A stretch of DNA of 15,865 bases from Thermoplasmata archaeon (GCA_003649695.1 QMSR01000009.1:1-15865), one strand, 5' to 3'; counted from the stretch's first letter, positions 1 through 7,109 are shown. Notes: generated by a model not told the origin, from the letters alone. Translations and numbers: made by a program.

Positions 1-501
1 ACCGAGCCCCTGGAGAGGGTGAAGGCCCCCTTCCCCAGGGTCAGGTTCACCGAGGTGAGGGACATGCTGACCTCCATGGGCTACGAAGTCCCAATGGACT
101 CGGACCTGGGGATCGACGAAGAGACCGCTATTTCCAAGAGGTTCGAGAAGCCCTTCTTCATCACGCACTTCCCCAGGGAAGCCAAGGCCTTCTACCACAG
201 GCCCGACCCCTCGGACCCCAGGTTTTGCCTGAACCACGATATGCTTGCGCCGGAGGGGTATGGGGAGATCATAGGGGGCGGTGAGCGCATCTGGGAGCTC
301 GATGTCCTGCTGGAGAGGATCAGGGAGGAGGGTCTGAATCCGGAGGACTATAAGTGGTACATAGACCTCCGCAGGTACGGCTCCGTTCCCCACGCCGGCT
401 ACGGGCTGGGCGTTGACAGACTCGTTACGTGGATCGCGGACCTAGGTCACATAAAGTACGCAATCCCGTTCCCGAGGACCATCAGAAGGCTCAGACCCTA
501 G
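1..501 (+). CDS. asnS: Asparaginyl-tRNA synthetase, C-terminal part (5' truncated by window)
   Basis: Class IIb aminoacyl-tRNA synthetase that charges tRNA-Asn in the cytosol. The reading frame is open from base 1 and ends at a TAG at 499-501, so only about the last 166 residues of a roughly 430-residue protein are present. What is seen is the second half of the class II catalytic core: HDMLAPEGYGEIIGGGER, then YKWYIDLRRYGSVPHAGYG, then motif 3 GLGVDRLVTWI, ending with HIKYAIPFPRTIRRLRP. The combination DLRRYGSVPH plus a terminal FPRT-x-xRLxP matches archaeal AsnRS better than AspRS. The anticodon-binding OB fold and motifs 1 and 2 lie outside the window. An archaeal AsnRS-like asparagine synthetase paralogue is an alternative that this fragment cannot exclude. 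The gene converges on the radical SAM gene, and the two stop codons share the bases CTAG. Confidence 0.9.
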   Translation, partial: TEPLERVKAPFPRVRFTEVRDMLTSMGYEVPMDSDLGIDEETAISKRFEKPFFITHFPREAKAFYHRPDPSDPRFCLNHDMLAPEGYGEIIGGGERIWELDVLLERIREEGLNPEDYKWYIDLRRYGSVPHAGYGLGVDRLVTWIADLGHIKYAIPFPRTIRRLRP

Positions 502-1733
502 AGGCTGCAGGACACCAGGTCTAGGGCGAAGGGGCACTCCGAGCACGTGGGACTGGCTCCCTCGCAGTCTACCCCATTGTCCGGAACGAAGAAACAGGCG
601 CCGCGAGCCGCGAAGGGACACGTATGGCAGGGCGCGAAGTTCCTATCAAATTCAAGGAGCTTTTCCCGGTACGCCTGGTACGACTCCATCGAGGCCCTCT
701 CCCACGCAGGGCCGAAGCGGACTGCCTTAATCCTCTTTTCGTGTCCGAAGAGGTAATAGGTGTGGTCGTGTAGGAGGTCGTAGCACGGACTCAGCTCCCC
801 GGTCGCCGAGACCGCCCCGGTCTCGGTCTCGGCGTACGGGCACCTCCTTGCTTCCTGGGCAAAGAGGGAAGTCCTCTTGAGCCTGATGCCCAACGAAGAT
901 GCCTCCTCCTCCAGGATTCTCAGATACTTCTCCCGGCGTAGGGCCTCCCTGGCCCTATGGGCCTCCATCTCGTAGAGGGCGAAGTTGGGCGTGAGGCCCT
1001 GGGCCTCCATCTCCCTGACCCCGGCCTCGTAGACCCTAAGCTCATTAGAGTCCACGGGGCCCCAGCTGTCCAGGACGATCCTAGCGGCCCTGTAAGCGAT
1101 CTCCACCAGCTCACTCCTCCCTTCAAGATACTCGAAGAGCCTCCTGCTTAAGAAGGTGAAGACCCTCTCCTCGTCGAGCTCTTCCGTTATGGGAACCATA
1201 CCAGACAGATCTAGGGACTCTATGTCGTACGAGGCGGCCAGGGATAGCAGCTCCGGTAGTGCCTCCATCGAGGACCTCATCATCAGCGCGGAGATGCTAG
1301 ATCTCCTCCTGGACATGATCCTCATGGTCTCCTCGATCCTCCCCGGCTCAAGGCCTATCCTGAACCTCCCGGCGACCGAGGGTGGGAGGTCCAGGGAGAG
1401 GGCTACCTCCAAATCCGGATGGACCTCCACGGCCATCCTCACCCTCTCCGGGAAAGTGCCGTTCGTCTGCAGGACCACCTGGGAGTCCCTAAGCACCTCT
1501 AGGACCTCCCTGAAGCGGGGGTGCAACGTCGGCTCACCGAGACCTATGAGTACAACCCTCTCGGGCTCCACAGCCCTGACCACCCTCTCCAGCACCCCCA
1601 ACGGCATGAACTGCTCCAGGCCGAAGGCGTTCCTCCTGGGACAGTACAGGCAGTTCAGGTTGCAGGAAGACGAGATCTCAATGTTCAGGTTCAGGCAGAT
1701 CCACCTCCCCAAATGAGAGTGTGTCCAAATCAA
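498..1733 (-). CDS. Radical SAM protein with C-terminal SPASM-like cysteine cluster; probable tungsten-AOR-associated maturase
   Basis: Radical SAM enzyme: C24, C28 and C31 in SCNLNCLYC form the CxxxCxxC site for the SAM-binding 4Fe-4S cluster, followed by GLGEPTLHP at residues 64-72 as the SAM-binding GE(P) segment. The C-terminus is unusually Cys-rich (C298, C317, C369, C372, C380, C390, C397, C400, C409), which fits one or two auxiliary clusters of the SPASM/Twitch type. Last gene of the aor-moaD-thiF operon. Radical SAM proteins with this kind of C-terminus are known next to tungsten AOR genes and are called tungsten oxidoreductase maturases; their reaction is not established. Assignment to that family is by pattern and context. 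The start is uncertain. TTG at 1733 lacks a good Shine-Dalgarno sequence, whereas a strong GGGGAGGTG at 1702-1710 precedes an in-frame CTG at 1694, which would start the protein MNLNIEISSSCNLNC. With the longer start it overlaps the ThiF-like gene by 56 bases. Confidence 0.85.
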   Translation of the reverse strand: MIWTHSHLGRWICLNLNIEISSSCNLNCLYCPRRNAFGLEQFMPLGVLERVVRAVEPERVVLIGLGEPTLHPRFREVLEVLRDSQVVLQTNGTFPERVRMAVEVHPDLEVALSLDLPPSVAGRFRIGLEPGRIEETMRIMSRRRSSISALMMRSSMEALPELLSLAASYDIESLDLSGMVPITEELDEERVFTFLSRRLFEYLEGRSELVEIAYRAARIVLDSWGPVDSNELRVYEAGVREMEAQGLTPNFALYEMEAHRAREALRREKYLRILEEEASSLGIRLKRTSLFAQEARRCPYAETETGAVSATGELSPCYDLLHDHTYYLFGHEKRIKAVRFGPAWERASMESYQAYREKLLEFDRNFAPCHTCPFAARGACFFVPDNGVDCEGASPTCSECPFALDLVSCSL

Positions 1734-2343
1734 AAATCAACATCTTCCCAAGGAGCGGACCCCTACCCTGGGATATGTGGAGGATTCCCTCCAGCGCCAT
1801 GAGGGATGCCGCTAACATGGCCGTGGGGCCCAGGACCGGGTTCCTCGCTCTGGACCGCGATGTGAACAGCTCGCGAATGAGCCTGTACGAGCTTGGGTGG
1901 TAGTGGGCAACCTGACCCCTGAGCCCTTCAATCCCACCGTGAACGATGTCGAGACCGGCGTCCGCGGCAGAGGATTCGAGATTCAGCCTCGATTCCACGT
2001 TGTCCAGGCAGTCGAATATGAGATCGAAGTCCCCAATATCCACTTCTTCGACCCTCATCCTCAAGGGCTCCAACTCGACCTCCGGGTTCAGCTCCCCCAC
2101 TAGCCTGGCCAGCGCTTCCACCTTGGGCACTCCGAGGTCGGAGACCCTGAAGAAGGTTCTGTTGAGGTTACTCTCCGTAACCACATCGTGGTCCGCGACC
2201 ACTATGTGTCCTAGGCCCGCCGAGGATAGGTGCAGGACGAGGTTCGAGCCCAAACCCCCGGCCCCCGCCACGAACACCCTCGCTCCCGCTAGCCTCCTCT
2301 GCCCCTCCTCCCCGACGATGGGTATCTGCCTAGAGTACCTCAT
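1678..2343 (-). CDS. ThiF/MoeB/HesA-like adenylyltransferase (probable MoaD activator)
   Basis: E1-like enzyme that should adenylate the C-terminal Gly-Gly of the neighbouring MoaD-like sulfur carrier for pterin cofactor synthesis. Seen: nucleotide-binding loop GAGGLGS at residues 27-33, acidic residue in VVADHD at 48-53, the SNLNR motif at 58-62 that places the ATP-contacting Arg, Lys74, and DCLDN at 111-115. The protein is 221 residues, somewhat short for MoeB (about 250). It lacks both CxxC pairs that bind structural zinc in standard MoeB/ThiF; its only Cys is C112. The ATG overlaps the moaD stop by one base (TAATG), so the two are translationally coupled. General activity is well supported; whether it serves only MoaD or another ubiquitin-like carrier is inference. 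Confidence 0.85.
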   Translation of the reverse strand: MRYSRQIPIVGEEGQRRLAGARVFVAGAGGLGSNLVLHLSSAGLGHIVVADHDVVTESNLNRTFFRVSDLGVPKVEALARLVGELNPEVELEPLRMRVEEVDIGDFDLIFDCLDNVESRLNLESSAADAGLDIVHGGIEGLRGQVAHYHPSSYRLIRELFTSRSRARNPVLGPTAMLAASLMALEGILHISQGRGPLLGKMLIFDLDTLSFGEVDLPEPEH

Positions 2344-2612
2344 TACCCTCCACCAGCCGGGGGGAAAATGGCCACCTTGTCCGCAACGCCCACCCTGGTG
2401 CTCAGCCCCTCGAGATGCACTATGTTCTTCCCGTTCACCAGTATGATAAATCCCCTTTTCACCTTCCCGTCCTTCAGGACCAGATCGCCGACCGGGTAGC
2501 CAATCTTCTCCATTTCTCTGAGAATATCCAATACAGTTCCCTCTACTTCGAGCTGAAGCTCCTTGATGCCCAGCTTCTCCCTCAAAGTGGAGAAGAGGAG
2601 GATTTTGGGCAC
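2343..2612 (-). CDS. moaD: MoaD/ThiS-family sulfur carrier protein
   Basis: Small beta-grasp ubiquitin-like protein of 89 residues. In molybdopterin (tungstopterin) synthase the C-terminal glycine carries the thiocarboxylate that supplies the dithiolene sulfurs. The start fits the family (MPKILLFSTLREKLG), as does the end, FPPAGGG with the C-terminal Gly-Gly exposed. It lies one base after the aor stop and overlaps the ThiF/MoeB-like activator by one base, so substrate protein and activator are made together with the enzyme that needs the cofactor. GTG start. A ThiS role in thiamine synthesis or a tRNA-thiolation role is possible for this fold, but the AOR context favours MoaD. Confidence 0.9.
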   Translation of the reverse strand: MPKILLFSTLREKLGIKELQLEVEGTVLDILREMEKIGYPVGDLVLKDGKVKRGFIILVNGKNIVHLEGLSTRVGVADKVAIFPPAGGG

Positions 2613-2613
2613 T

Positions 2614-4464
2614 CTACGGGATTATTCCGAGTTCCTTAAGCTTTTCCTCGGTGGGAATGCCGTTCTCCCAGCCCCTGACCCTGTAGTACTCCCGCAGGAG
2701 CTCCTTGAGCGGGACAGTGGAGCCCTTGTTCGGGCCCTCGGGCATGGGCTCTTCGAGGAACCTCCTGGGTAGGGTGTCCTCCTCGGGCCTGAAGCCTAGC
2801 TTCACCATCATATGCCTCTCCAGGTTGTAGATGCGCTCCCCGATGACCATGAGCTCTTCGGGTGTGAGGTCCCAGCCTGTGAGCGGGGCCAGCATGTCCG
2901 CGTAGGCGTCGGCGAAGAGGGCAAAGGTCGAGAACAGGCAGGCTACCGTGGAGTTCACCACCGATGTAAAGTCCTGGAAGTCCTTCACCCACTTGGCCTT
3001 CCCCTCCGTGCTCAGGGGCTTCAGCTTCTCCGGTATGCCGAGGATCTCTGGGGAGATCATGTAACCTGTCACGTGGCAGCCTCCCCTGTTTGCGGTGGCG
3101 TAGTTCAGGGCGTGACCCCAGGCCCCCCTCGGGTCGTAGGCGGGCAGCTCGAGCCTCTTCACGCTCATGGACAGGTGCTCGGCCCCGTACCTGCGAGCGA
3201 GCCTGTAGGAGCCCATCGCGAGCTCGTCGCCGAAGCCCGAGCGATAGGCTATTCTCCAGATCATCTCGACGACCGCCGCGGAGTTTCCGAACCTCAGGTC
3301 GACCCCCTCGAGCCTCTCCTCGGGGATGAAGCCCTTCTCCACCATCTCCATGGCGGCGGCAATCGTAGAGCCCGTGCTTATGGTGTCCAGACCGAGCTCA
3401 TCGCACAGGTGGTTCGCCTTGATTATGCTCTCAAGGTCGGCATTGCCCGTGTCGGCGCCCAGCGCCCAGATGCTCTCGTACTCGGGTCCCTCGCTGTACC
3501 CTATCTGGAAGGGGCCCTTGGGCACCTTCGTTATCCTGCCGCAACCTGTGGGGCAGCCCCAACAGGCCCTGTTCCTGATCAGGTACTTCTCCGCCATGTA
3601 CTCGCCGCTCTGCTCCTCGGCCTTCTCGAAGACGCCCGTCTGGAAGTTCCTCGTGGGATAGAGGCCGTGCTGGTTGATGATGTTGACCAGGATGGCCGTT
3701 CCGTACTTCCTCAGGCCTTCACCGGTAACGGGGTTCTTCCTGATGACGTCCAAGTACTTCTTGACCTTCTCCCTGAACTCCTCGGGCCTCTCGGGCTCGA
3801 CGGGCTTGGAGTCGCCAGTGGCCGCTATGGCCTTCAGGAACTTGGAGCCCATGATGGCTCCGACGCCCGTCCTCCCCGCCGCCCTGTGCTTGTCGTTGAT
3901 AATGTTGGCGAAGAGTACCCCGTTCTCGCCGGCCGGTCCTATGGTGGCAACCCTGGTCCTCCCGCCATCGCCAACCTCCTCCAGGATCGTGTCCGTCGCC
4001 CTGAAAGTGGTCATGCCCCAGAGGTGCCTGGCGTCCATCAGCTCCGCCTTCCCGTCGTGGATGTGCAGGTAAACGGGGCTCTCGGCGGCCCCCTTCACGA
4101 CTACCATGTCGAATCCAGCGAACTTCATGTAGGGACCGAAGTCCCCGCCGGAGTTGGCGCTGGCTATGTACCCGGTCAGGGGGCTCCTGAGGGCCATGAC
4201 GTGGTACCTGCCGGAATACGGGAATAGGGAGCCCGTGGCGGGACCCGTGGCGAAGACCAGGACGTTGTCCGGGCCCAGCGGATCGAGGTGATCCAGGTCC
4301 GTCATGGTCCTCTCCAGCTTCTTCAGCTCCCTGTACAGGATGTACAGGGCCAGGCCCTTGCCTCCCAGGTACTGCCTCAGCGGCAACTCGAAGGTGTCCT
4401 TGACCCTCACCTTCTCCTCCGTTAGGTCAACCTCCAAATACCTTCCAGTATAACCCCTTGGCAT
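2614..4464 (-). CDS. aor: Tungsten-containing aldehyde:ferredoxin oxidoreductase family protein
   Basis: Cytosolic enzyme of the AOR/FOR/WOR family, which oxidises aldehydes to acids and passes electrons to ferredoxin using a tungsten bis-pterin and one 4Fe-4S cluster. With the ATG at 4464 the protein is 616 residues, normal for the family. It opens with MPRGYTGRYLEVDLT, typical of AOR N-termini. Seen: GYIASANSGGDFG and FAGFDMVVVKG in domain 1, GRTGVGAIMGSKFLKA, the cluster motif CWGCPTGC (C301, C304, C308) with the fourth ligand C509 in VACLFS, and NYATANRGGCHVTGY near the pterin site. A longer frame opens at a TTG at 4494, but that would place the promoter-like AT-rich DNA in the coding region. 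A TATA-like element at about 4481-4491 sits near 22 bases from the ATG, which fits a leaderless message. First gene of the aor-moaD-thiF-radical SAM operon. The aldehyde substrate cannot be told from sequence. Confidence 0.95.
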   Translation of the reverse strand: MPRGYTGRYLEVDLTEEKVRVKDTFELPLRQYLGGKGLALYILYRELKKLERTMTDLDHLDPLGPDNVLVFATGPATGSLFPYSGRYHVMALRSPLTGYIASANSGGDFGPYMKFAGFDMVVVKGAAESPVYLHIHDGKAELMDARHLWGMTTFRATDTILEEVGDGGRTRVATIGPAGENGVLFANIINDKHRAAGRTGVGAIMGSKFLKAIAATGDSKPVEPERPEEFREKVKKYLDVIRKNPVTGEGLRKYGTAILVNIINQHGLYPTRNFQTGVFEKAEEQSGEYMAEKYLIRNRACWGCPTGCGRITKVPKGPFQIGYSEGPEYESIWALGADTGNADLESIIKANHLCDELGLDTISTGSTIAAAMEMVEKGFIPEERLEGVDLRFGNSAAVVEMIWRIAYRSGFGDELAMGSYRLARRYGAEHLSMSVKRLELPAYDPRGAWGHALNYATANRGGCHVTGYMISPEILGIPEKLKPLSTEGKAKWVKDFQDFTSVVNSTVACLFSTFALFADAYADMLAPLTGWDLTPEELMVIGERIYNLERHMMVKLGFRPEEDTLPRRFLEEPMPEGPNKGSTVPLKELLREYYRVRGWENGIPTEEKLKELGIIP

Positions 4465-4547
4465 CGCTAAGTGATCTTGGAAATTAATTATCAATTTTAC
4501 TTAAACAATATAATTTGAAAAATAAATTTATCTTCAAATGGATCCAG
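4465..4547 (-). promoter_or_regulatory. AT-rich aor promoter region with a short inverted repeat
   Basis: This 83-base gap between the TrkA-C gene and aor is far richer in A and T than the flanking genes. On the minus strand the stretch covering 4481-4491 reads ATAATTAATTT and could be the TATA box for aor, about 22 bases before its ATG. A 7-base perfect inverted repeat ATTTGAA / TTCAAAT (4513-4519 and 4533-4539, 13-base loop) lies just past the TrkA-C stop, with a T-rich run on the minus strand. It could be a terminator for that gene or an operator for aor. All of this is by eye. Confidence 0.45.
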
Positions 4548-5318
4548 TTAAGAGATCATGGCCCTTTCCATTTCCTCCCTCACCCTTTCCCTGCGTATGG
4601 CCTCGGCGTGCTCGAGGTCGCCCGAGATACCCTTTATCCTGGTGTAGAGGTTCCTGACGGCGTCCTCGGGGCCGTAGCACACGATGGTGTCGCCGGGCTT
4701 GAGGACGAGGTCCGGTCTGGGGGCCCCGATCATCACCTCCCTCCCGTCAACCCTCCGGAAGACGGAGAGCACCACGATCCCCTCCTCGTCCAGCCCCGCA
4801 TCCCTCAGGGTCTTGCCGGCCAGCCAGCTCGAGGTACTGATCTTGAACTTAGAGATCGTGTAGCCCCTCCCCACGCCTAGGAGCTGCTCGTAGTCTAGGA
4901 TCTTAAGGGAGGTGAACCTCTGGAGGGCCTTCTCGATCACGTAGCTCATTCCCCTATCTATGAGTCTGGATCGGGCGAACAGGAACAGGGCGACGAGACC
5001 TATTGCGAGCCATATTCCCCTCTTCATCATCTCCTCCGGGGTCTGCCCCACGAAGGTCAGGATCAGGGTGGCCATGGCGGAGGTTAGGCCTGCGCTGCCC
5101 AGGAGCATGAGGATCCTGATGACCCTGCGCCTGACGGGGTGGTTGACCACGTACTCTGACTCTTCGGTCGTGAAGCCGACACCGGAGAAGGCGGACTGGG
5201 CCTGGAACGACGCCACCTCCCTGGAGAGGCCCGTCATCTTCAGGGCCACAGTCCCTATCCTCACAACGATTATGGAGAACAGGACCACCAACAGGAACGA
5301 CACCAGGGCCGCAAGCAA
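4548..5318 (-). CDS. Membrane protein with three predicted TM helices and C-terminal RCK/TrkA-C domain (ion-channel or transporter-like)
   Basis: 256 residues. Hydrophobic segments at about 1-27, 65-90 and 101-118 suggest three membrane helices. Between the first two lies FQAQSAFSGVGFTT (38-51), which resembles the pore and selectivity-filter segments of TrkH/KtrB potassium transporters (SAF...GFTT). The C-terminal part, about 145-225, is an RCK_C/TrkA-C domain with SSWLAGKTLRDAGLDEEGI and LVLKPGDTIVCYG, which in this superfamily binds ligands such as nucleotides and controls ion flux. The C-terminus ends in a charged helix. A role as a K+ or other ion channel or gating subunit is inference from the domain; no full TrkH is present. 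The TTG start at 5318 is preceded on the minus strand by GGGAG with a 6-base spacer and is preferred. Divergent from dph5. Confidence 0.75.
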   Translation of the reverse strand: MLAALVSFLLVVLFSIIVVRIGTVALKMTGLSREVASFQAQSAFSGVGFTTEESEYVVNHPVRRRVIRILMLLGSAGLTSAMATLILTFVGQTPEEMMKRGIWLAIGLVALFLFARSRLIDRGMSYVIEKALQRFTSLKILDYEQLLGVGRGYTISKFKISTSSWLAGKTLRDAGLDEEGIVVLSVFRRVDGREVMIGAPRPDLVLKPGDTIVCYGPEDAVRNLYTRIKGISGDLEHAEAIRRERVREEMERAMIS

Positions 5319-5377
5319 GACGCTCTCCCTTACCGTGACCCCTACTTTAATTTATCTTATCCCGCAGGTTGAATACC
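5319..5377. promoter_or_regulatory. Divergent promoter region between dph5 and the TrkA-C gene
   Basis: A 59-base gap with one AT-rich core, TTTAATTTATCTTAT (5346-5360). On the plus strand its centre is about 27 bases from the GTG at 5378, the usual archaeal TATA-to-start distance. On the minus strand the same core reads GATAAATTAAAG and could serve the TrkA-C gene with a short leader ending in GGGAG. A single element used in both directions is possible but unproven. Confidence 0.45.
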
Positions 5378-6145
5378 GTGCTGTATCTGGTGGGCCTAGG
5401 CCTTGGTGGTATTGCCTCCCTCTCCTTGGAGGCCAAGAGGATCATTGAGCGCTCTAAGATAGTGCTCCTGGACGTGTACACTTCCCTCCCGCCGGACGGG
5501 GACGTGGAGGGCCTCAGGCGGGCCCTGGAGGGCTCTACGGGGAAGAGGGTACAGCCCGCGGACAGGGGAACCCTAGAGGACCTAGCGGAGGAGGTCGTGG
5601 AGAGGGCACAATCGGAGGACGTAGCGGTCCTGGTGGTCGGCGACCCCCTGGTCGCGACCACGCACGCGAGCCTCCTCGTCCTGGCAGCCAGAAGAGGGGT
5701 CAGGTATAGGGTGGTCTACGGGGCTTCTGTATTTCCGGCGGCTGCGGTGAGGCTCGGTCTGCACGCCTACAAGCTCGCGCCACCGGTGACGCTCCCCTAC
5801 GCCCCGGGGGAGGATGTGCTGAAGGGAGTTTGCGGGAAGATCATCAAGTTCCTCGACTTGGGCCTCCACTGCACCGTCCTCCTGGAGCAAACCCCCTCCG
5901 AGGGTAGGGTGCTCGTCCCCTACGAGGCCTCGAGGCTCCTGGCCGGGTGCGACGGGCTGAGGGGTAGGCTGGCCATAGCCGTCGTCTCGCTGGGAGGGGA
6001 AGAAAGGTTCCATCCCTTCAGGATAGGGGAGGGGGCCCCTACCCAGATCCCCTCCCTCCTGGTCATACCGTCCGTGCTGCACTTCTCCGAGCGGGAGGCC
6101 TTAGAGGCGCTGGTGGGCCTCTCACAGGAGGGCGGCGGCGATTAG
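5378..6145 (+). CDS. dph5: Diphthine synthase (diphthamide biosynthesis methyltransferase)
   Basis: SAM-dependent methyltransferase of the tetrapyrrole-methylase fold that methylates the 3-amino-3-carboxypropyl-histidine intermediate on elongation factor 2. Seen: N-terminal LYLVGLGLGGIASLSLEAKR, DVYTSLPP, then VAVLVVGDPLVATTHASLL, the family's hallmark segment, and VVYGASVFPAAAVRLGLHAYK followed by VTLPY. Length of 255 residues is normal. The frame is open from a TTG at 5369, but the GTG at 5378 gives the family's usual MLYL start and has better spacing from both AGG (5366-5368) and the TATA-like core, so GTG is chosen. Its last 24 bases overlap the end of the NuoH-like gene on the other strand. 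Some archaea, reportedly including Korarchaeum, lack the diphthamide genes, so its presence helps to narrow the lineage. Confidence 0.93.
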   Translation: MLYLVGLGLGGIASLSLEAKRIIERSKIVLLDVYTSLPPDGDVEGLRRALEGSTGKRVQPADRGTLEDLAEEVVERAQSEDVAVLVVGDPLVATTHASLLVLAARRGVRYRVVYGASVFPAAAVRLGLHAYKLAPPVTLPYAPGEDVLKGVCGKIIKFLDLGLHCTVLLEQTPSEGRVLVPYEASRLLAGCDGLRGRLAIAVVSLGGEERFHPFRIGEGAPTQIPSLLVIPSVLHFSEREALEALVGLSQEGGGD

Positions 6146-7108
6146 GGAGAGCAGGGACAGCGGTAAGGAGTACTTTAGCAGGAACTTGACACCCTGATCT
6201 GGCCTGAACCTCGGCATCATGTTGTCTATCACGGATATCAGCGTGAACACGGCGAGGAACTTTAGGAGGATCACCACGACCCCCAATGGGTAGTTCTGGG
6301 CTATGTCCACCGGCCAACTCCCCCCGAGGAAGAGGAGGACGAAGACCAGGGGTAGCACTATCCTCTCCACGTAGAGGATGAAGAAGGCCAGGGCCAGCCT
6401 TGGCCCACCGTACTCTGTGAAGAGACCCCAGTATATCTCCCCCTCTGCCTCCGGGAAGTCGAAGGGCTTCACCTCCATCACGGCCAACATGGAGAGGAAT
6501 GCCGAGAACGTCGCGATGGCCATGACCGCCGCGTTCGCCAGACCGCCTGTCCAGAGCAGGTGGCTCTTCAGGGACGTTAGGTAGAGGCTGTAGCCTGTGG
6601 AGAGGGTACTGGCGCCGATGATCGTGGGCACCAGGAAGCTGGCCGCATATGGGGGCTCTGCGCCAACAAGCAAAGCCAAGTACCTGCCAACCCCCAGGCT
6701 CGTGTACGGGTTCGGGGAAGCTATGGCCAGGTAGAGGATGGCGAGGCTCGCAAACAGGGCCAGGTAGAGGTAGACTATTATGTCGAACTCCGAGTAGAGG
6801 GGTCGCGGCGCTAGGGGCGTAAGCAGGACCAGCGTTATCAGGGCTCCTATCCCGAGCGAGAGGATGAGGAGCGGGGACCTCCTGAGAGAGTATTTGGATA
6901 CCAGATCCTCCTTGAAGAGTAGCTTAAGGAAGTCAGCCAGCGGTTGGAGGGTGCCCGCGTAACCCGTGTACATTGGGCCCCTGCGGTACTGGACCCTAGC
7001 CCCAACCTTCCTGTGAATCCACTGTGTGAGGATCACCATGATCGCCATGAAGATGAATCCAGGGAAGACCAAGGCCTCGAACAGAACCCACAACACGTCC
7101 GTCAGCAT
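6122..7108 (-). CDS. mbxM: NuoH/MbhM-like membrane subunit of the ferredoxin-linked complex
   Basis: Integral membrane subunit that anchors the peripheral electron-transfer arm and couples it to the ion-pumping modules; homologous to NuoH of complex I and MbhM of membrane-bound hydrogenase. 328 residues, about eight hydrophobic helices. Family signatures are intact: RKVGARVQYRRGPMYTGYAG then LQPLADFLKLLFKED in the first cytosolic loop (32-68), and KPFDFPEAEGEIYWGLFTEY (214-233), whose acidic residues line the quinone/proton-side cavity in complex I, with PRFRPDQ near the end. Position 32 is His (IHRKVG) where Glu is usual (ERK). Last gene of the 13-gene operon, one base after the MbhI-like stop, with GGGGGTGG four bases before the ATG. 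Converges on dph5 with a 24-base coding overlap. Confidence 0.93.
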   Translation of the reverse strand: MLTDVLWVLFEALVFPGFIFMAIMVILTQWIHRKVGARVQYRRGPMYTGYAGTLQPLADFLKLLFKEDLVSKYSLRRSPLLILSLGIGALITLVLLTPLAPRPLYSEFDIIVYLYLALFASLAILYLAIASPNPYTSLGVGRYLALLVGAEPPYAASFLVPTIIGASTLSTGYSLYLTSLKSHLLWTGGLANAAVMAIATFSAFLSMLAVMEVKPFDFPEAEGEIYWGLFTEYGGPRLALAFFILYVERIVLPLVFVLLFLGGSWPVDIAQNYPLGVVVILLKFLAVFTLISVIDNMMPRFRPDQGVKFLLKYSLPLSLLSLIAAALL

Positions 7109-7109
7109 T

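Noticed and set aside
2812..4227. Long open frame (471 codons) on the plus strand opposite aor
   Set aside because: It is fully antisense to a strongly conserved gene, its translation shows no recognisable domain, and it is rich in Gly/Pro/Arg/Val as expected from the reverse complement of GC-rich AOR codons.
4465..4494. Upstream TTG start of aor
   Set aside because: The extra ten residues come from AT-rich promoter-like DNA, and AOR proteins normally start just before the GYTG motif.
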